Notes: a model not told the origin generated them from the sequence alone. DNA of 33,673 nt from an uncultured Lachnospiraceae bacterium (GCA_950097145.1 CATNCF010000032.1:1-33673); one strand, 5' to 3'; shown: positions 1 through 7,156, counted from the stretch's first letter. Program-made: numbers and translations.

Positions 1-9
1 TTTTTCGTT

Positions 10-95
10 GTATAATAAGTCTGTCGTACAGGATCACTTTCTTTCGTATTTTTTTGTTTGCAAACTTATTATACATCAGAAAGTCCTGTATGACA
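10..95 (+). promoter_or_regulatory. promoter -10 and start-codon-sequestering leader hairpin
   Basis: TATAAT at 11-16 fits a -10 box; its -35 would lie off the window. Transcription would start near base 22. Bases 22-42 pair with 78-95 (TGTCGTACAGGA, 3-nt bulge, CTTTCT against AGAAAGTCCTGTATGACA), giving 18 pairs with one G-U. The proposed start ATG at 90-92 and the only nearby purine-rich ribosome site (AGAAAG) are both inside the 3' arm. A second inverted repeat, GTATAATAAG at 10-19 and CTTATTATAC at 65-74, interleaves with it. The pairing is seen directly; translational control is inferred. Confidence 0.5.
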
Positions 96-503
96 TTTTT
101 TTATGGAAAAGTTGTAAAGTGGTGTAAGAAATTGATATGTTTGACAGCGGCATGTGCTGTTAGTTTGCAGCTTTTTGGCATAACGGCGTTTGCAGCGCAG
201 GAGACAACATCATGGTCTTTGTATTATAATCCCAGTGGCCCGCCTGCTGAGAATTTGACCTCTTGGAGCAGGGCTATGATTGCATATGGAGCAACATCAT
301 ATTTTACTGTTAGCAGTATAGCGAATGGAGCCTCGGTTAAAATTACTGTTCCCAACGCTGCCAGCGGCAGTGGCGCGGTATTTAGTTCCAGATATACCGA
401 TCATCCAATACGTGTAACCCGGGGGCTTACTTATACATATACTGTGAAGTTTGTAAATTATCCAGGTACTCCAGGCAGAGCAAGCGGCAGTATAAAACAT
501 TAA
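90..503 (+). CDS. small secreted protein of unknown function
   Basis: Predicted exported protein of 137 residues. A basic N-terminus (KVVKWCKK) and a hydrophobic stretch (LICLTAACAVSLQLFG) end in a signal-peptidase site near AFA-AQ. The mature part is about 100 residues, rich in Ser, Thr, Tyr and Gly, without cysteine, and has the look of a small beta-sheet protein, starting TTSWSLYYNPSG and ending ASGSIKH. I recall similar short secreted proteins with a WSLYY start and an ASGTIK-like end in Lachnospiraceae; their function is unknown to me. A longer reading from TTG at 54 has no ribosome site, so ATG 90 is preferred. It lies just upstream of a lipoprotein and ABC operon, separated by a terminator. 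A bacteriocin-like or signalling role is possible but unproven. Confidence 0.6.
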   Translation: MTFFYGKVVKWCKKLICLTAACAVSLQLFGITAFAAQETTSWSLYYNPSGPPAENLTSWSRAMIAYGATSYFTVSSIANGASVKITVPNAASGSGAVFSSRYTDHPIRVTRGLTYTYTVKFVNYPGTPGRASGSIKH

Positions 504-513
504 TGTATATTTT

Positions 514-557
514 GCAAGGGGTTCGGGATATTGTGGACCCCTTGCTGCTGTTTTACA
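514..557 (+). terminator. intrinsic terminator after the secreted protein
   Basis: GCAAGGGGT at 514-522 pairs perfectly with ACCCCTTGC at 537-545, followed by TGCTGTTTT. It separates the secreted-protein gene from the lipoprotein operon, though read-through is possible. Confidence 0.65.
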
Positions 558-572
558 TATTGAGGTGATTTT

Positions 573-1739
573 ATGAAAAGAATAAAAATAATTCTTGCAG
601 CGCTGTGTTTTGCAATTTTATTCTGCGCCTGTCAGGAGGCGCCCCGGGAAGTAAGAGAGAATATGAAGAAGTATGGGGACAATCCTCAGTTGGAATCTTC
701 TGAGATTACTTACTGTTCTGTAGACGAAATCAAGCAGGCAAAACTTCCAGAACTCACCGGGAGTAATTTAAGTTTTCCGGAACATATAGATTTCTCTGGG
801 GTAGAGGATGTGGAGATTCTGCATTTGTCGCTGGAAAAGGATTTTCTGAATGAAAGCAATGTGAAAAAGTATATGACATTATTTGGAGGAGATCTGGAAG
901 AGATTGAACGTGAGAAAAAGTCAGATGAAACAGATTCTGGAGTAGATATCATTGAATATGAAAATGAGGAAGAACAGAAATATGTATCGATATTAGAAAA
1001 TGGCGGCATGGTACGTATGGCAGGTCTGTCTTACACTTATTTTCCTAATAAAATAGAGCATAAATATCAAATAGATAAAGAGAATGTGTCGGATGTAAAT
1101 GTGTCTTTAAAGGATGGAAAAGTAAATCTTGCTGATTTATGCAGACGCTCAGAAGACTGGATGGAGGAAAATTTTCCGATAAAAGGCATACGGTATAAAA
1201 TTTCAGATGCATTTATCAGGAAAATGGAACATACAGACGCAAGGAAAGTTTCCATGTGTGCAGAGTATGAATATAAGGGAATCCGCCTGGATGATCATAC
1301 AATGCCTCAGACGGAGGAACGATGGGATTTGAGTACGGAATGTACGACAACCAACCTTGCGGTCCAGATGGAATATGATGATGAAAGCATTCCTTCCTTT
1401 TTTTCAAGGAATGAAGGTTTTGTTATAGACTCGGCAGAAAAAGTTGAGAAGGTAGTGGACTTTGAAAGCGCAGTGAGGATTGTTAATGAGACTTTGTCCG
1501 GGTTTGGAACTTTTGAAATCACAGAAGTCTGCCCTTTATATGCATTGTATGTGGAAGAGGACTATAACATGCCGGGAGCCGGGATTAGTGCCAGACCCGT
1601 TTATGCATTTTTGGTTCAGGCGCAGGGGGAGGAACCGGGTATGGGGATATTAAAATTTGGGACTTGTAAGAATTTTTTTCTTGTAGATATGGTTACCGGA
1701 GAACTGGTGACGGATTCTGATATAGGACGGAGCGGCTGA
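573..1739 (+). CDS. DUF6034-like lipoprotein of an ABC transporter operon
   Basis: A 388-residue lipoprotein. The N-terminus MKRIKIILAALCFAILFCAC is a short basic and hydrophobic signal with a lipobox whose lipidated residue is probably Cys20, so it is anchored to the outer face of the membrane. The rest is acidic and soluble with no enzyme motif I recognise. The overall pattern resembles DUF6034-type lipoproteins of Lachnospiraceae; I make that link from memory with moderate confidence. GAGGTGA stands 5 nt before the ATG. It is the first gene of an operon: the next ORF starts 1 nt after the stop and two further genes follow with 4-nt overlaps. That packing points to a role with the ABC system, for example as extracellular sensor or immunity component, which is inference. 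Confidence 0.75.
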   Translation: MKRIKIILAALCFAILFCACQEAPREVRENMKKYGDNPQLESSEITYCSVDEIKQAKLPELTGSNLSFPEHIDFSGVEDVEILHLSLEKDFLNESNVKKYMTLFGGDLEEIEREKKSDETDSGVDIIEYENEEEQKYVSILENGGMVRMAGLSYTYFPNKIEHKYQIDKENVSDVNVSLKDGKVNLADLCRRSEDWMEENFPIKGIRYKISDAFIRKMEHTDARKVSMCAEYEYKGIRLDDHTMPQTEERWDLSTECTTTNLAVQMEYDDESIPSFFSRNEGFVIDSAEKVEKVVDFESAVRIVNETLSGFGTFEITEVCPLYALYVEEDYNMPGAGISARPVYAFLVQAQGEEPGMGILKFGTCKNFFLVDMVTGELVTDSDIGRSG

Positions 1740-1740
1740 T

Positions 1741-2430
1741 ATGAAGGTTAAGAAAAAGATGCCTTATTATATTCTGGGGATTGGGGCAATTTTTGCATTA
1801 TTCCTGCTGGGACCGTTGTATCATAAAGAGGGAGACGGGAGCGTTTCGGTACTTGCTGGGATCCTTAGGCTTCCCAGGGAGGTGTTGCAAAGATTTTCTG
1901 CGCGGGATGTGTTTCTTGCCGGCAGGACAAGCTGGATGTATACTCTTATGCCAGTGGCTGTGGCCATTCCTTCCGCTTCCTATATCTATGAAGAACTTAA
2001 CAGCAGGTTTTATATGGGCGTGGAAATGCGCAAAGGAAAGTACAGATATGTGTATTCAGGTTTTTTATATTCTGCAGTAAGTGGCGGCTTAGCAGCAGCG
2101 TTGGGTCTTGCCATGTATGCGGCGGCAGTCTGCATGATTTTTCCTGTGACTCCTGAAGCAGGCGCGGAGATAAGCGCAGCAGAATTTGTAATTTGTATCC
2201 TTGCTGAAATTTCGTATCTGGCGGCATATGGGATGGCTATGTCTGTGTTTGCTTCCTTTATGGTCTATTTATACCAGAATCTGTATGTTGATTTGAGTAT
2301 ATTGTTTATTGCATCATATTTATTGAGAGAGACAGCCATGAGAGGGAGAATTGCTGTTCCGCTGGTTCTAACAGGTGTTTTAGCGGTTTTGTATGGACTA
2401 ATGTGGAAATTCAGGAGTGAGCGGATATGA
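1741..2430 (+). CDS. membrane protein, putative ABC-2 type permease subunit 1
   Basis: A 229-residue integral membrane protein with about six hydrophobic segments, starting after a basic MKVKKKMP. A soluble stretch with FYMGVEMRKGKYRYVY sits after the second segment, as in the cytosolic loop of ABC-2-type permeases without recognisable domain signatures. It starts 1 nt after the lipoprotein stop and its own stop overlaps the next gene by 4 nt, so it is surely co-translated with the second membrane protein and the ATPase. The substrate is unknown. Exporter rather than importer is likely, as there is no classical importer EAA loop. Confidence 0.7.
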   Translation: MKVKKKMPYYILGIGAIFALFLLGPLYHKEGDGSVSVLAGILRLPREVLQRFSARDVFLAGRTSWMYTLMPVAVAIPSASYIYEELNSRFYMGVEMRKGKYRYVYSGFLYSAVSGGLAAALGLAMYAAAVCMIFPVTPEAGAEISAAEFVICILAEISYLAAYGMAMSVFASFMVYLYQNLYVDLSILFIASYLLRETAMRGRIAVPLVLTGVLAVLYGLMWKFRSERI

Positions 2431-3302
2431 AAAATATTCAAATTAAAAATATTGCCCTGACAGCGGGAAGTGAATATATGCGCTGGCTGGGCAACCCCAA
2501 AATTTTACTTTTAGCAGTAGTAGTCCTTCCTATGCGTGACGTAGTTATTATGCCAATGCTTGAAGCGGCAGAGAAGATGGACAGTCCAGTGAATCTGTTG
2601 GAGCCATGCATTGCAGTCGCTAATTCATGGCTGGGGCTTCTTCTTATGGCTCTGATATATATGATTTTTATGTCTTCATTTCCTACAATGGATGGCAATA
2701 TGCTTTTTTACATGGCACGCATGGGCAGAAAGAACTGGATACTGGGAGAGATGTTGTTTCAGGTTCTGGCGGTTGTTACTTTTAATTCTATTATCATTGC
2801 GGCGTCTATGGGACAGGCGGCAAAAGATACATTTCTTGCCAATGGATGGAGCCTGGCAGTGACAGATTACGATGGGCTTTACGGTGTAGTGGGAGGGTTT
2901 AAGATGGCGGAGATTATTCCTCCCAACCTGTATTTCCAAATGTCTCCGGTTATGGCATTTTTACTGTCATATGCTCTTTTATCGCTGTTTTTACTGCTGT
3001 GCGGTTTTATATTTTTAGCGGGTTGTTTATATCAAAAACGGCTTTTATTGTTCTTGCTACAGGTACTGCATATTACAGTGGGATGCGGGTTGATTCTGAT
3101 ACGAAGCCAGGGCATGTGGCTTTTTCCAGTAAGCCATTCCATGCTGGCGTGCCATTACCGGAAATATTTTAGGGAGTATATGTTTGATCCATGGTGGTCA
3201 CTGGCGTTGTTTATCTTGGCTGTGCTGCTGCTTATGTCGATCATGTACAGGAAGGCGGGGAATGTAAGCCTTGATATGATAGGAGGGGATGTACTGCCGT
3301 GA
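2427..3302 (+). CDS. membrane protein, putative ABC-2 type permease subunit 2
   Basis: A 291-residue integral membrane protein with about six membrane segments. A phrase between segments (MDGNMLFYMARMGRKNWILGEMLFQ) has the polar coupling-loop character seen in ABC-2 permeases of peptide or antibiotic exporters. It overlaps the preceding permease by 4 nt (ATGA) and the ATPase by 4 nt (GTGA). Two dissimilar membrane subunits with one ATPase suggest a heteromeric membrane part with an ATPase homodimer. The substrate is unknown; efflux of a peptide, perhaps the upstream secreted protein or a related toxin, is a guess from context. Confidence 0.7.
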   Translation: MKNIQIKNIALTAGSEYMRWLGNPKILLLAVVVLPMRDVVIMPMLEAAEKMDSPVNLLEPCIAVANSWLGLLLMALIYMIFMSSFPTMDGNMLFYMARMGRKNWILGEMLFQVLAVVTFNSIIIAASMGQAAKDTFLANGWSLAVTDYDGLYGVVGGFKMAEIIPPNLYFQMSPVMAFLLSYALLSLFLLLCGFIFLAGCLYQKRLLLFLLQVLHITVGCGLILIRSQGMWLFPVSHSMLACHYRKYFREYMFDPWWSLALFILAVLLLMSIMYRKAGNVSLDMIGGDVLP

Positions 3303-3925
3303 TTTATGTTAGAAATTTATCACTTACAATCAATAAGCATCAGATTCTTACAAATGTCTCTATAGAGGCAAAAAGCGGAGAAGCAGTGGGTCTGGTGGGA
3401 GGAAATGGTTCTGGTAAAACGATGCTGATGAAATGCATCTGCGGATTTAACAGTATGTTTACGGGTGAAATTGAAGTCCTGGGCGACAAGATTGGGAAGG
3501 ATGCAGAATTTCCAAAGAATACAGGATTTATTATTGAAACTCCAGGATTTATGCCATACTTAAGCGGCTATGAGAATTTGAAACTCCTGGCAGGAATCCG
3601 TAAAAAGATTGGCAGGGATAAGATAGCAGAATATATGGGGCTGACAGGGCTGGATATTCATGATCATAAGAAAGTTAAGAAGTATTCTCTTGGTATGAGA
3701 CAGCGTCTTGGATTGACACAGGCGCTCATGGAAGATCCAGATATCTTGATATTGGATGAACCGTTTAATGGACTGGACAGGAAGATGGCAGAAAAGATGC
3801 GTAATGTCCTGAACAGGGAGAAAGAGAGAGGAAAGACGATTTTGCTGGCTTCCCATAACCAGAAAGATATCGAATGTATCTGTGACCGTACTTATGAGAT
3901 AGATGGTGGGAAAATTGTCAGGTAA
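3299..3925 (+). CDS. ABC transporter ATP-binding protein
   Basis: A 208-residue nucleotide-binding subunit that powers the two membrane proteins encoded before it. All core motifs are visible: Walker A GGNGSGKT at 34-41, Q-loop region TGFIIETPGF, signature SLGMRQRLG, Walker B ILILDEPFNGLD, and H-loop ASHN. The length is that of a minimal NBD without an accessory domain. The start is GTG at 3299, with AGGAGGGG at 3281-3288 placed 10 nt before it, and overlaps the previous stop by 4 nt. The LSGYENLKLLAGI phrase is typical of bacitracin- or lantibiotic-type exporters (BcrA-like), which fits but does not prove a detoxification or immunity role. Confidence 0.9.
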   Translation: MIYVRNLSLTINKHQILTNVSIEAKSGEAVGLVGGNGSGKTMLMKCICGFNSMFTGEIEVLGDKIGKDAEFPKNTGFIIETPGFMPYLSGYENLKLLAGIRKKIGRDKIAEYMGLTGLDIHDHKKVKKYSLGMRQRLGLTQALMEDPDILILDEPFNGLDRKMAEKMRNVLNREKERGKTILLASHNQKDIECICDRTYEIDGGKIVR

Positions 3926-4032
3926 AAAAGCAGATCCAATAATTCAGCCGTTTTTGTGGCGCTGTTGCTCCTATTATGGTAGAATCTTTTTGTAATGCTA
4001 GAAAAAATAGCCAGGGGGCAGGAGGAAAGACT

Positions 4033-4413
4033 ATGTTATATACGAAGGAACAGAAGTTAGAACTGGAACAGATAATAGGGGTATTTCAGGATTACCTGAA
4101 GAACAGCCAGTACGTGGATCTGGTATGGTCAGATAAGGTGGGGTATGTGCTGTTGAAAATCAGCAAAGAGCACCGACATTTGGAAGGAGAGTCTCTTATT
4201 ATTGAAGATGGAGAAACCTTATGCCGGGAATTTTTTTCAGAGATCGTGACAGATGTACTGCAGTATTCTGGGAATGACCATTGCAGCAAAGCAGTGGATC
4301 CCTTAGAAGCAGAAGAGATTGAAAGGAAGTTTCAGCCATATCTGGCTCGAATCCCGCAGTACAGGAAAATTGCAGAGGCATGTTACAGCACACAAAAATG
4401 CATTAATGTTTAA
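4033..4413 (+). CDS. conserved hypothetical protein, 126 residues
   Basis: Soluble, acidic protein of 126 residues with no signal or membrane segment. The start ATG at 4033 is chosen because GGAGG sits 7 nt before it; an upstream reading from 3976 has no ribosome site. Visible features are a helical N-terminus (YTKEQKLELEQIIGVFQDYL), a beta-like middle (YVDLVWSDKVGYVLLKI) and a helical C-terminus. I do not recognise the family. It is probably monocistronic, followed by a hairpin at 4465-4494 that faces a convergent gene. Confidence 0.6.
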   Translation: MLYTKEQKLELEQIIGVFQDYLKNSQYVDLVWSDKVGYVLLKISKEHRHLEGESLIIEDGETLCREFFSEIVTDVLQYSGNDHCSKAVDPLEAEEIERKFQPYLARIPQYRKIAEACYSTQKCINV

Positions 4414-4464
4414 CTGCCCCAGTAATATGAACTTATTAATTTTTGTAAAGAAAAATATCGATGT

Positions 4465-4494
4465 GTGGCTGGGGAAAACCCTTTCCCCAGCCGC
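4465..4494. terminator. shared hairpin between convergent genes
   Basis: GGCTGGGGAAA at 4467-4477 pairs perfectly with TTTCCCCAGCC at 4482-4492 across a 4-nt loop, extended by two outer pairs. It lies between the convergent genes ending at 4413 and 4527. T-tracts are poor on both sides, so it is a candidate bidirectional terminator only. Confidence 0.5.
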
Positions 4495-4526
4495 TTCCTT
4501 GAATTGCCATCACCACATCTCAGTGA

Positions 4527-4799
4527 TTAGTTTTTCCAGCGTTTTAATGTGGGAAACCATTCAAGCATGGCTGTTCTTGCTTCTTCTTCACTCATATTTG
4601 GGTTAGCTGAAGCCATATTTGGTACACATATTTCAATCATTTCTTCCATTGTGCCATGAAAAGTAAACTTCCCGTTTTCAAAACAATACTTACAATATTC
4701 CTTATTTTTGGCGCCATCGGTATTTGTTCCGTATAGTTCATCCGTATCACCCATAGGCATACCACAGCACTGACAAAATTTTTGACTCATTTCATTCAT
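4527..4799 (-). CDS. putative zinc-ribbon domain protein
   Basis: A 90-residue protein with an N-terminal zinc-ribbon pattern: FCQCCGMPMGD, then CKYCFENGKF, giving CxxC...CxxC ligands near residues 9-12 and 36-39. The CQSCGMPM-type opening and the TMEEMIEICVPNM stretch are typical of the Putative zinc ribbon family (PF12674), which occurs alone or fused to MerR-type regulators and other domains. GAGGT precedes the ATG on the minus strand. It is a stand-alone version without a DNA-binding partner in the window. Zinc binding is inferred from the family; the cellular role is unknown. Confidence 0.8.
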   Translation of the reverse strand: MNEMSQKFCQCCGMPMGDTDELYGTNTDGAKNKEYCKYCFENGKFTFHGTMEEMIEICVPNMASANPNMSEEEARTAMLEWFPTLKRWKN

Positions 4800-4873
4800 T
4801 TTTTTACCTCATTCTTTCTCATGTGTTTAAAATTCATATAGCTATCTTACGGTATTTAGTATAACGCACATAT

Positions 4874-4892
4874 CTTGACACCTTTTGTCAAG
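4874..4892. promoter_or_regulatory. dyad upstream of the zinc-ribbon gene
   Basis: CTTGACA at 4874-4880 and TGTCAAG at 4886-4892 form a perfect 7-bp inverted repeat with a 5-nt centre, about 75 bp upstream of the zinc-ribbon start. Each arm contains TTGACA, so it may serve as a -35 element on either strand or as an operator. The rest of 4800-5085 is AT-rich with no convincing gene. Confidence 0.3.
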
Positions 4893-5085
4893 GTTTATTT
4901 TTTGTAAATTGTTTGTGCCTGTGCAGCCAAAACACCTATTAAATACTTTAGTTCCATTATTTCGACTTGCGCCCCAAATGACAATATGCGAAAATTCTGT
5001 TTTTCATTTTCGGTTTAAATTGATCTAGCAAAATTAAAATCCGGCAATAAGTATATACCGCCAGTTCTTCCAGATTTAGCATAAA

Positions 5086-5220
5086 TTGGAATATCTGCAC
5101 GGATTGTCTGCAGTTACAAGGTTGGCAAATATCTATGGAGCCCCAGCAGCCATTGTGGTATGTGTGGATAAAAGCAAGGCATGGACGTGTCCTTATGATA
5201 AGATAGAGGAGAAGGTATTA
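5086..5220 (+). pseudogene. nitroreductase-family remnant
   Basis: The reading frame here gives a phrase (RLANIYGAPAAIVVCVDKSK, then AWTCPYD) resembling the central core strand of flavin-dependent nitroreductases, where an APxxIVVCxDKSKAWxRPYD pattern is common. Before it the frame lacks the N-terminal FMN-binding RxSxRxF motif, and after it the sequence runs into an AT-rich promoter region, so only about 40 codons of a family of about 170-200 residues remain. No ribosome site is visible. I read it as a degraded fragment. The assignment is from memory of the motif. Confidence 0.4.
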
Positions 5221-5258
5221 AGGAAATACATAAAAGTTCTTTCTTTTTGCTTGATTAT

Positions 5259-5298
5259 ATGCTATAATATACTTAATATGTTAAAACATATGAAGGAG
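5259..5298 (+). promoter_or_regulatory. extended -10 promoter and operator-like palindrome for the XRE-cupin gene
   Basis: TGCTATAAT at 5260-5268 is a perfect extended -10; the -35 (TTTCTT at 5240-5245) is weak. The predicted start region is covered by ATATGTTAAAACATAT at 5276-5291, a perfect 7-bp palindrome with a 2-nt centre, followed by AAGGAG at 5293-5298 and ATG at 5304. A palindrome over the start site directly before a regulator gene suggests autoregulation (inference). Confidence 0.5.
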
Positions 5299-5303
5299 TT
5301 GCT

Positions 5304-5862
5304 ATGGAACAAATTTCTTTAAAGATAGGGGAACGTCTGAAGGAGATTCGTAATACAAGGCAGCTTACGCTGGATGATGCTGCAGGACTGACGGGAGTAA
5401 GCAAGCCCATGTTAGGGCAGATTGAGCGGGGACAGTCCTCGCCTACCATTAACGTATTGTGGAAAATTTCAACAGGGCTGAAAATACCATTATCCTTTTT
5501 TTACAAACAGCAAGGATCAGAGTATACAGTTGCCGGGCCTGGTGCAGAGGAAATGATTACGGAAGAAGACGGACGGATGAGGGCATACCCGCTCTTTCCT
5601 TTTGATCCGGCAAGGAACCTGGAAGTGTTTTACATTGAGTTTGATGCCGGAGTAAAACACGGTTCTCTTCCTCATGTGCAGGGTGTGGAGGAATACATTT
5701 TTTTAGCACAGGGGGAATTGAATATGGTAATCGGGGGGAAAGGAAGTTATCTTGAGGGAAAAACAGTCAATACGCTTTCTTGCGGATGTTCCCCATGCAT
5801 ACCACAATGTTTCGGATAAAATATGTACGGCTTACAATGTGATTTTTTATCCTGCGGATTAA
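5304..5862 (+). pseudogene. XRE-cupin transcriptional regulator, frameshifted near its C-terminus
   Basis: Helix-turn-helix regulator with a cupin sensor domain. Residues 1-65 form an XRE-type HTH (IGERLKEIRNTRQLTLDDAA, LTGVSKPMLGQIERGQSSPT), and the rest is a cupin barrel (FDAGVKHGSLPHVQGVEEYI). The open frame ends at 5819 with a cysteine-rich tail (CGCSPCIPQCFG) alien to the family. One base on, from 5782, the frame reads ADVPHAYHNVSDKICTAYNV and then IFYPAD, stop at 5860-5862: exactly the normal last cupin strands. So a single-base insertion (or two-base deletion) lies around 5772-5782, next to the run CTTTCTT. The break removes the final strands, so DNA binding may survive but sensing is probably lost. 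Assembly error is the main alternative. It sits 14 nt upstream of the YbaK-like gene and likely shares its transcript. Confidence 0.8.
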
Positions 5863-5876
5863 AAGGAGGAAAGGCA

Positions 5877-6344
5877 ATGGCAATAGATAAAGTAAAGACA
5901 TATTTCAGGGAATATGGGATGGAGGAAAGAATTCAGGAATTTGACGTATCCAGCGCAACAGTAGAGCTTGCCGCCAAAGCATTACACTGTGAGCCGCAGA
6001 GGATCGCAAAAACGCTTTCTTTCATGGTGGAACATGAGGCGGTGCTGATTGTGACAGCAGGGGATGCAAAAATTGACAACTCAAAATATAAGGCAGAATT
6101 TGGGAAAAAGGCAAAAATGCTTTCACCCGACGAGGTGGAAACATTGGTGGGGCATGCAGTAGGAGGTGTGTGTCCGTTCGCGGTAAATGATGGTGTGAAG
6201 GTATATCTGGATGTGTCATTAAAACGTTTTGATACGGTTTTTCCTGCCTGTGGCAGTTCGAACAGTGCCATAGAGCTTACTATTTCGGAGCTGGAAGAAT
6301 ATTCTGGATATGAGAAATGGGTGGATGTCTGTAAAGGGTATTAA
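5877..6344 (+). CDS. YbaK/EbsC-type aminoacyl-tRNA deacylase
   Basis: A 155-residue protein of the YbaK/ProRS-associated (INS-like) family, which hydrolyses mischarged tRNAs in trans, classically Cys-tRNA(Pro). Family landmarks are the N-terminal helix (IDKVKTYFREYGMEERIQEF), AAKALHCEPQRIAKTLSFMV with the conserved K-T/S pair, a VTAGDAKID strand, the GHAVGGVCPFAV loop and a final ACGSSNSAIELTISEL. The length is normal. ATG 5877 is preferred because AGGAGG at 5864-5869 lies 7 nt before it. It follows the frameshifted XRE-cupin gene by 14 nt, so it is probably controlled by that promoter. The exact tRNA substrate cannot be told from sequence. Confidence 0.85.
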   Translation: MAIDKVKTYFREYGMEERIQEFDVSSATVELAAKALHCEPQRIAKTLSFMVEHEAVLIVTAGDAKIDNSKYKAEFGKKAKMLSPDEVETLVGHAVGGVCPFAVNDGVKVYLDVSLKRFDTVFPACGSSNSAIELTISELEEYSGYEKWVDVCKGY

Positions 6345-6611
6345 GAAACAGCAAAGATCGTCGCTATGGGTTTATGCCGTATACGGCGGTTTGTGGTTTA
6401 GCCTTGGAAAGAAATAGTTAAAAAATTGCACACACAAAATTCTGTATTTGACACCTATTCCAATAATATAGACAAATAAAAAGCTCATCTCACCACGCGT
6501 CAACCATTTCCTGGCATAGGGCTCTGCCTGGGAAGCATTCTACGCAAACCTTCCTTTTCTTATATTTTTATTGTCAGGGTGCAGCTATTCAAGCGGTTAC
6601 ACCCTATTTTT
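6345..6611. other. non-coding, degenerate stretch
   Basis: No gene is supported. It holds a 12-bp perfect palindrome GCCGTATACGGC at 6376-6387. A GGGTG/CACCC inverted repeat at 6577-6605 is followed by TATTTTTTT and could terminate rightward transcripts. Short open frames on the minus strand may be remnants of the same mobile element as the ArdC fragment to the right, but I cannot name them. Confidence 0.35.
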
Positions 6612-6734
6612 TTATTTGCGCTTGCAGTTATGCTTCTCCCAAAATATATTTGACGGCTTTTCCCAAGGGATCACGCCTTTTTCAAGTGGTTTGATGATTT
6701 TGTCTGTTACCATTTCATATACTGATTTACCCAT
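6612..6734 (-). pseudogene. ArdC-like antirestriction protein, N-terminal fragment
   Basis: On the minus strand, ATG at 6734 opens a 40-codon frame beginning MGKSVYEMVTDKIIKPLEKG and continuing VIPWEKP. This is the hallmark N-terminus of the ArdC ssDNA-binding domain (DUF1738 type) carried by conjugative elements and plasmids, where the full protein is about 300 residues. After WEKP the family pattern is lost and a stop follows, so only the first helices remain. A good ribosome site (GGGAGG) precedes the start. The fragment implies that an integrative or conjugative element once occupied this spot and was deleted. Confidence 0.6.
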
Positions 6735-6754
6735 ATCTCATAACCTCCCAAAAT

Positions 6755-6800
6755 AAAAAAGTGTAAAGTCCTTGATAATTCAATAGACTTTACACTCTTT
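6755..6800 (-). terminator. hairpin after the 59-residue gene
   Basis: GTGTAAAGTC at 6761-6770 and GACTTTACAC at 6786-6795 are a perfect 10-bp inverted repeat with flanking A/T extension, giving a T-rich 3' side on the minus strand. It lies between the 59-residue gene and the ArdC fragment, so it probably terminates the former. Confidence 0.5.
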
Positions 6801-6822
6801 ATTGACAGTGGTTATTTAGTTG

Positions 6823-7002
6823 TTACATTTCGTATTCTTCAGTTGGAATACCTAAAGCAGATAACTTATTCTTAATGACTTTTAATTGATAGTCAAGTTC
6901 AGTATTTTCATGATCGCCATTTGCTTTTTTTATGCGTTGCAAATCGGTATATTTATCAATCATTACTGTAATTAGTTCTTTTTCTGTCATTTTTTCTACC
7001 AT
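6823..7002 (-). CDS. 59-residue hypothetical protein of mobile-element type
   Basis: Minus-strand gene of 59 residues starting MVEKMTEKELITVMIDKYTD and ending ALGIPTEEYEM. It is small, charged and predicted helical, with no signal or membrane segment. The start at 7002 is chosen because AAAGGCGG lies 7 nt before it; a second Met four codons in is an alternative. It has an excellent sigma-A promoter with an operator-like dyad and its own terminator, which argues that it is a real gene. It lies just upstream of the ArdC fragment in the same direction, so it is likely cargo or regulator of the same lost element. Family not recognised. Confidence 0.6.
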   Translation of the reverse strand: MVEKMTEKELITVMIDKYTDLQRIKKANGDHENTELDYQLKVIKNKLSALGIPTEEYEM

Positions 7003-7023
7003 CCTTTCACCGCCTTTTTAATG

Positions 7024-7077
7024 ATGATATTTTTTATAAGTTAATATCATTATAGCGGATTTATCAGAGAGTGTAAA
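7024..7077 (-). promoter_or_regulatory. promoter and operator-like dyad for the 59-residue gene
   Basis: On the minus strand TTTACA (plus 7072-7077) and TATAAT (plus 7049-7054) are separated by exactly 17 bp. Overlapping the expected start site, ATGATATT at 7024-7031 and AATATCAT at 7043-7050 are a perfect 8-bp inverted repeat with an 11-nt centre, suggesting repressor control. Confidence 0.65.
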
Positions 7078-7103
7078 GTCGGGAGTTTGACAGTTATTAA
7101 AAG

Positions 7104-7150
7104 AAAAAATCGCTGCATCTCTTGTATTTGCATGGGCACAGCGATTTTTT
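7104..7150. terminator. bidirectional intrinsic terminator
   Basis: AAAAAATCGCTG at 7104-7115 pairs perfectly with CAGCGATTTTTT at 7139-7150, so both strands end in a U-run. It sits at the 3' side of the decayed transposase (minus strand). Confidence 0.7.
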
Positions 7151-7156
7151 GTGCTG

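Noticed and set aside
10..74. Inverted GTATAATAAG pair as an invertible promoter
   Set aside because: Arms are 10 bp and only 45 bp apart, too short for known site-specific inversion; no recombinase nearby.
6376..6387. Perfect palindrome GCCGTATACGGC
   Set aside because: Single copy with no promoter or gene at the right distance; too little to assign a role.
6571..6756. 61-codon plus-strand frame
   Set aside because: Antisense to the ArdC N-terminal fragment, which has recognisable sequence and a ribosome site.
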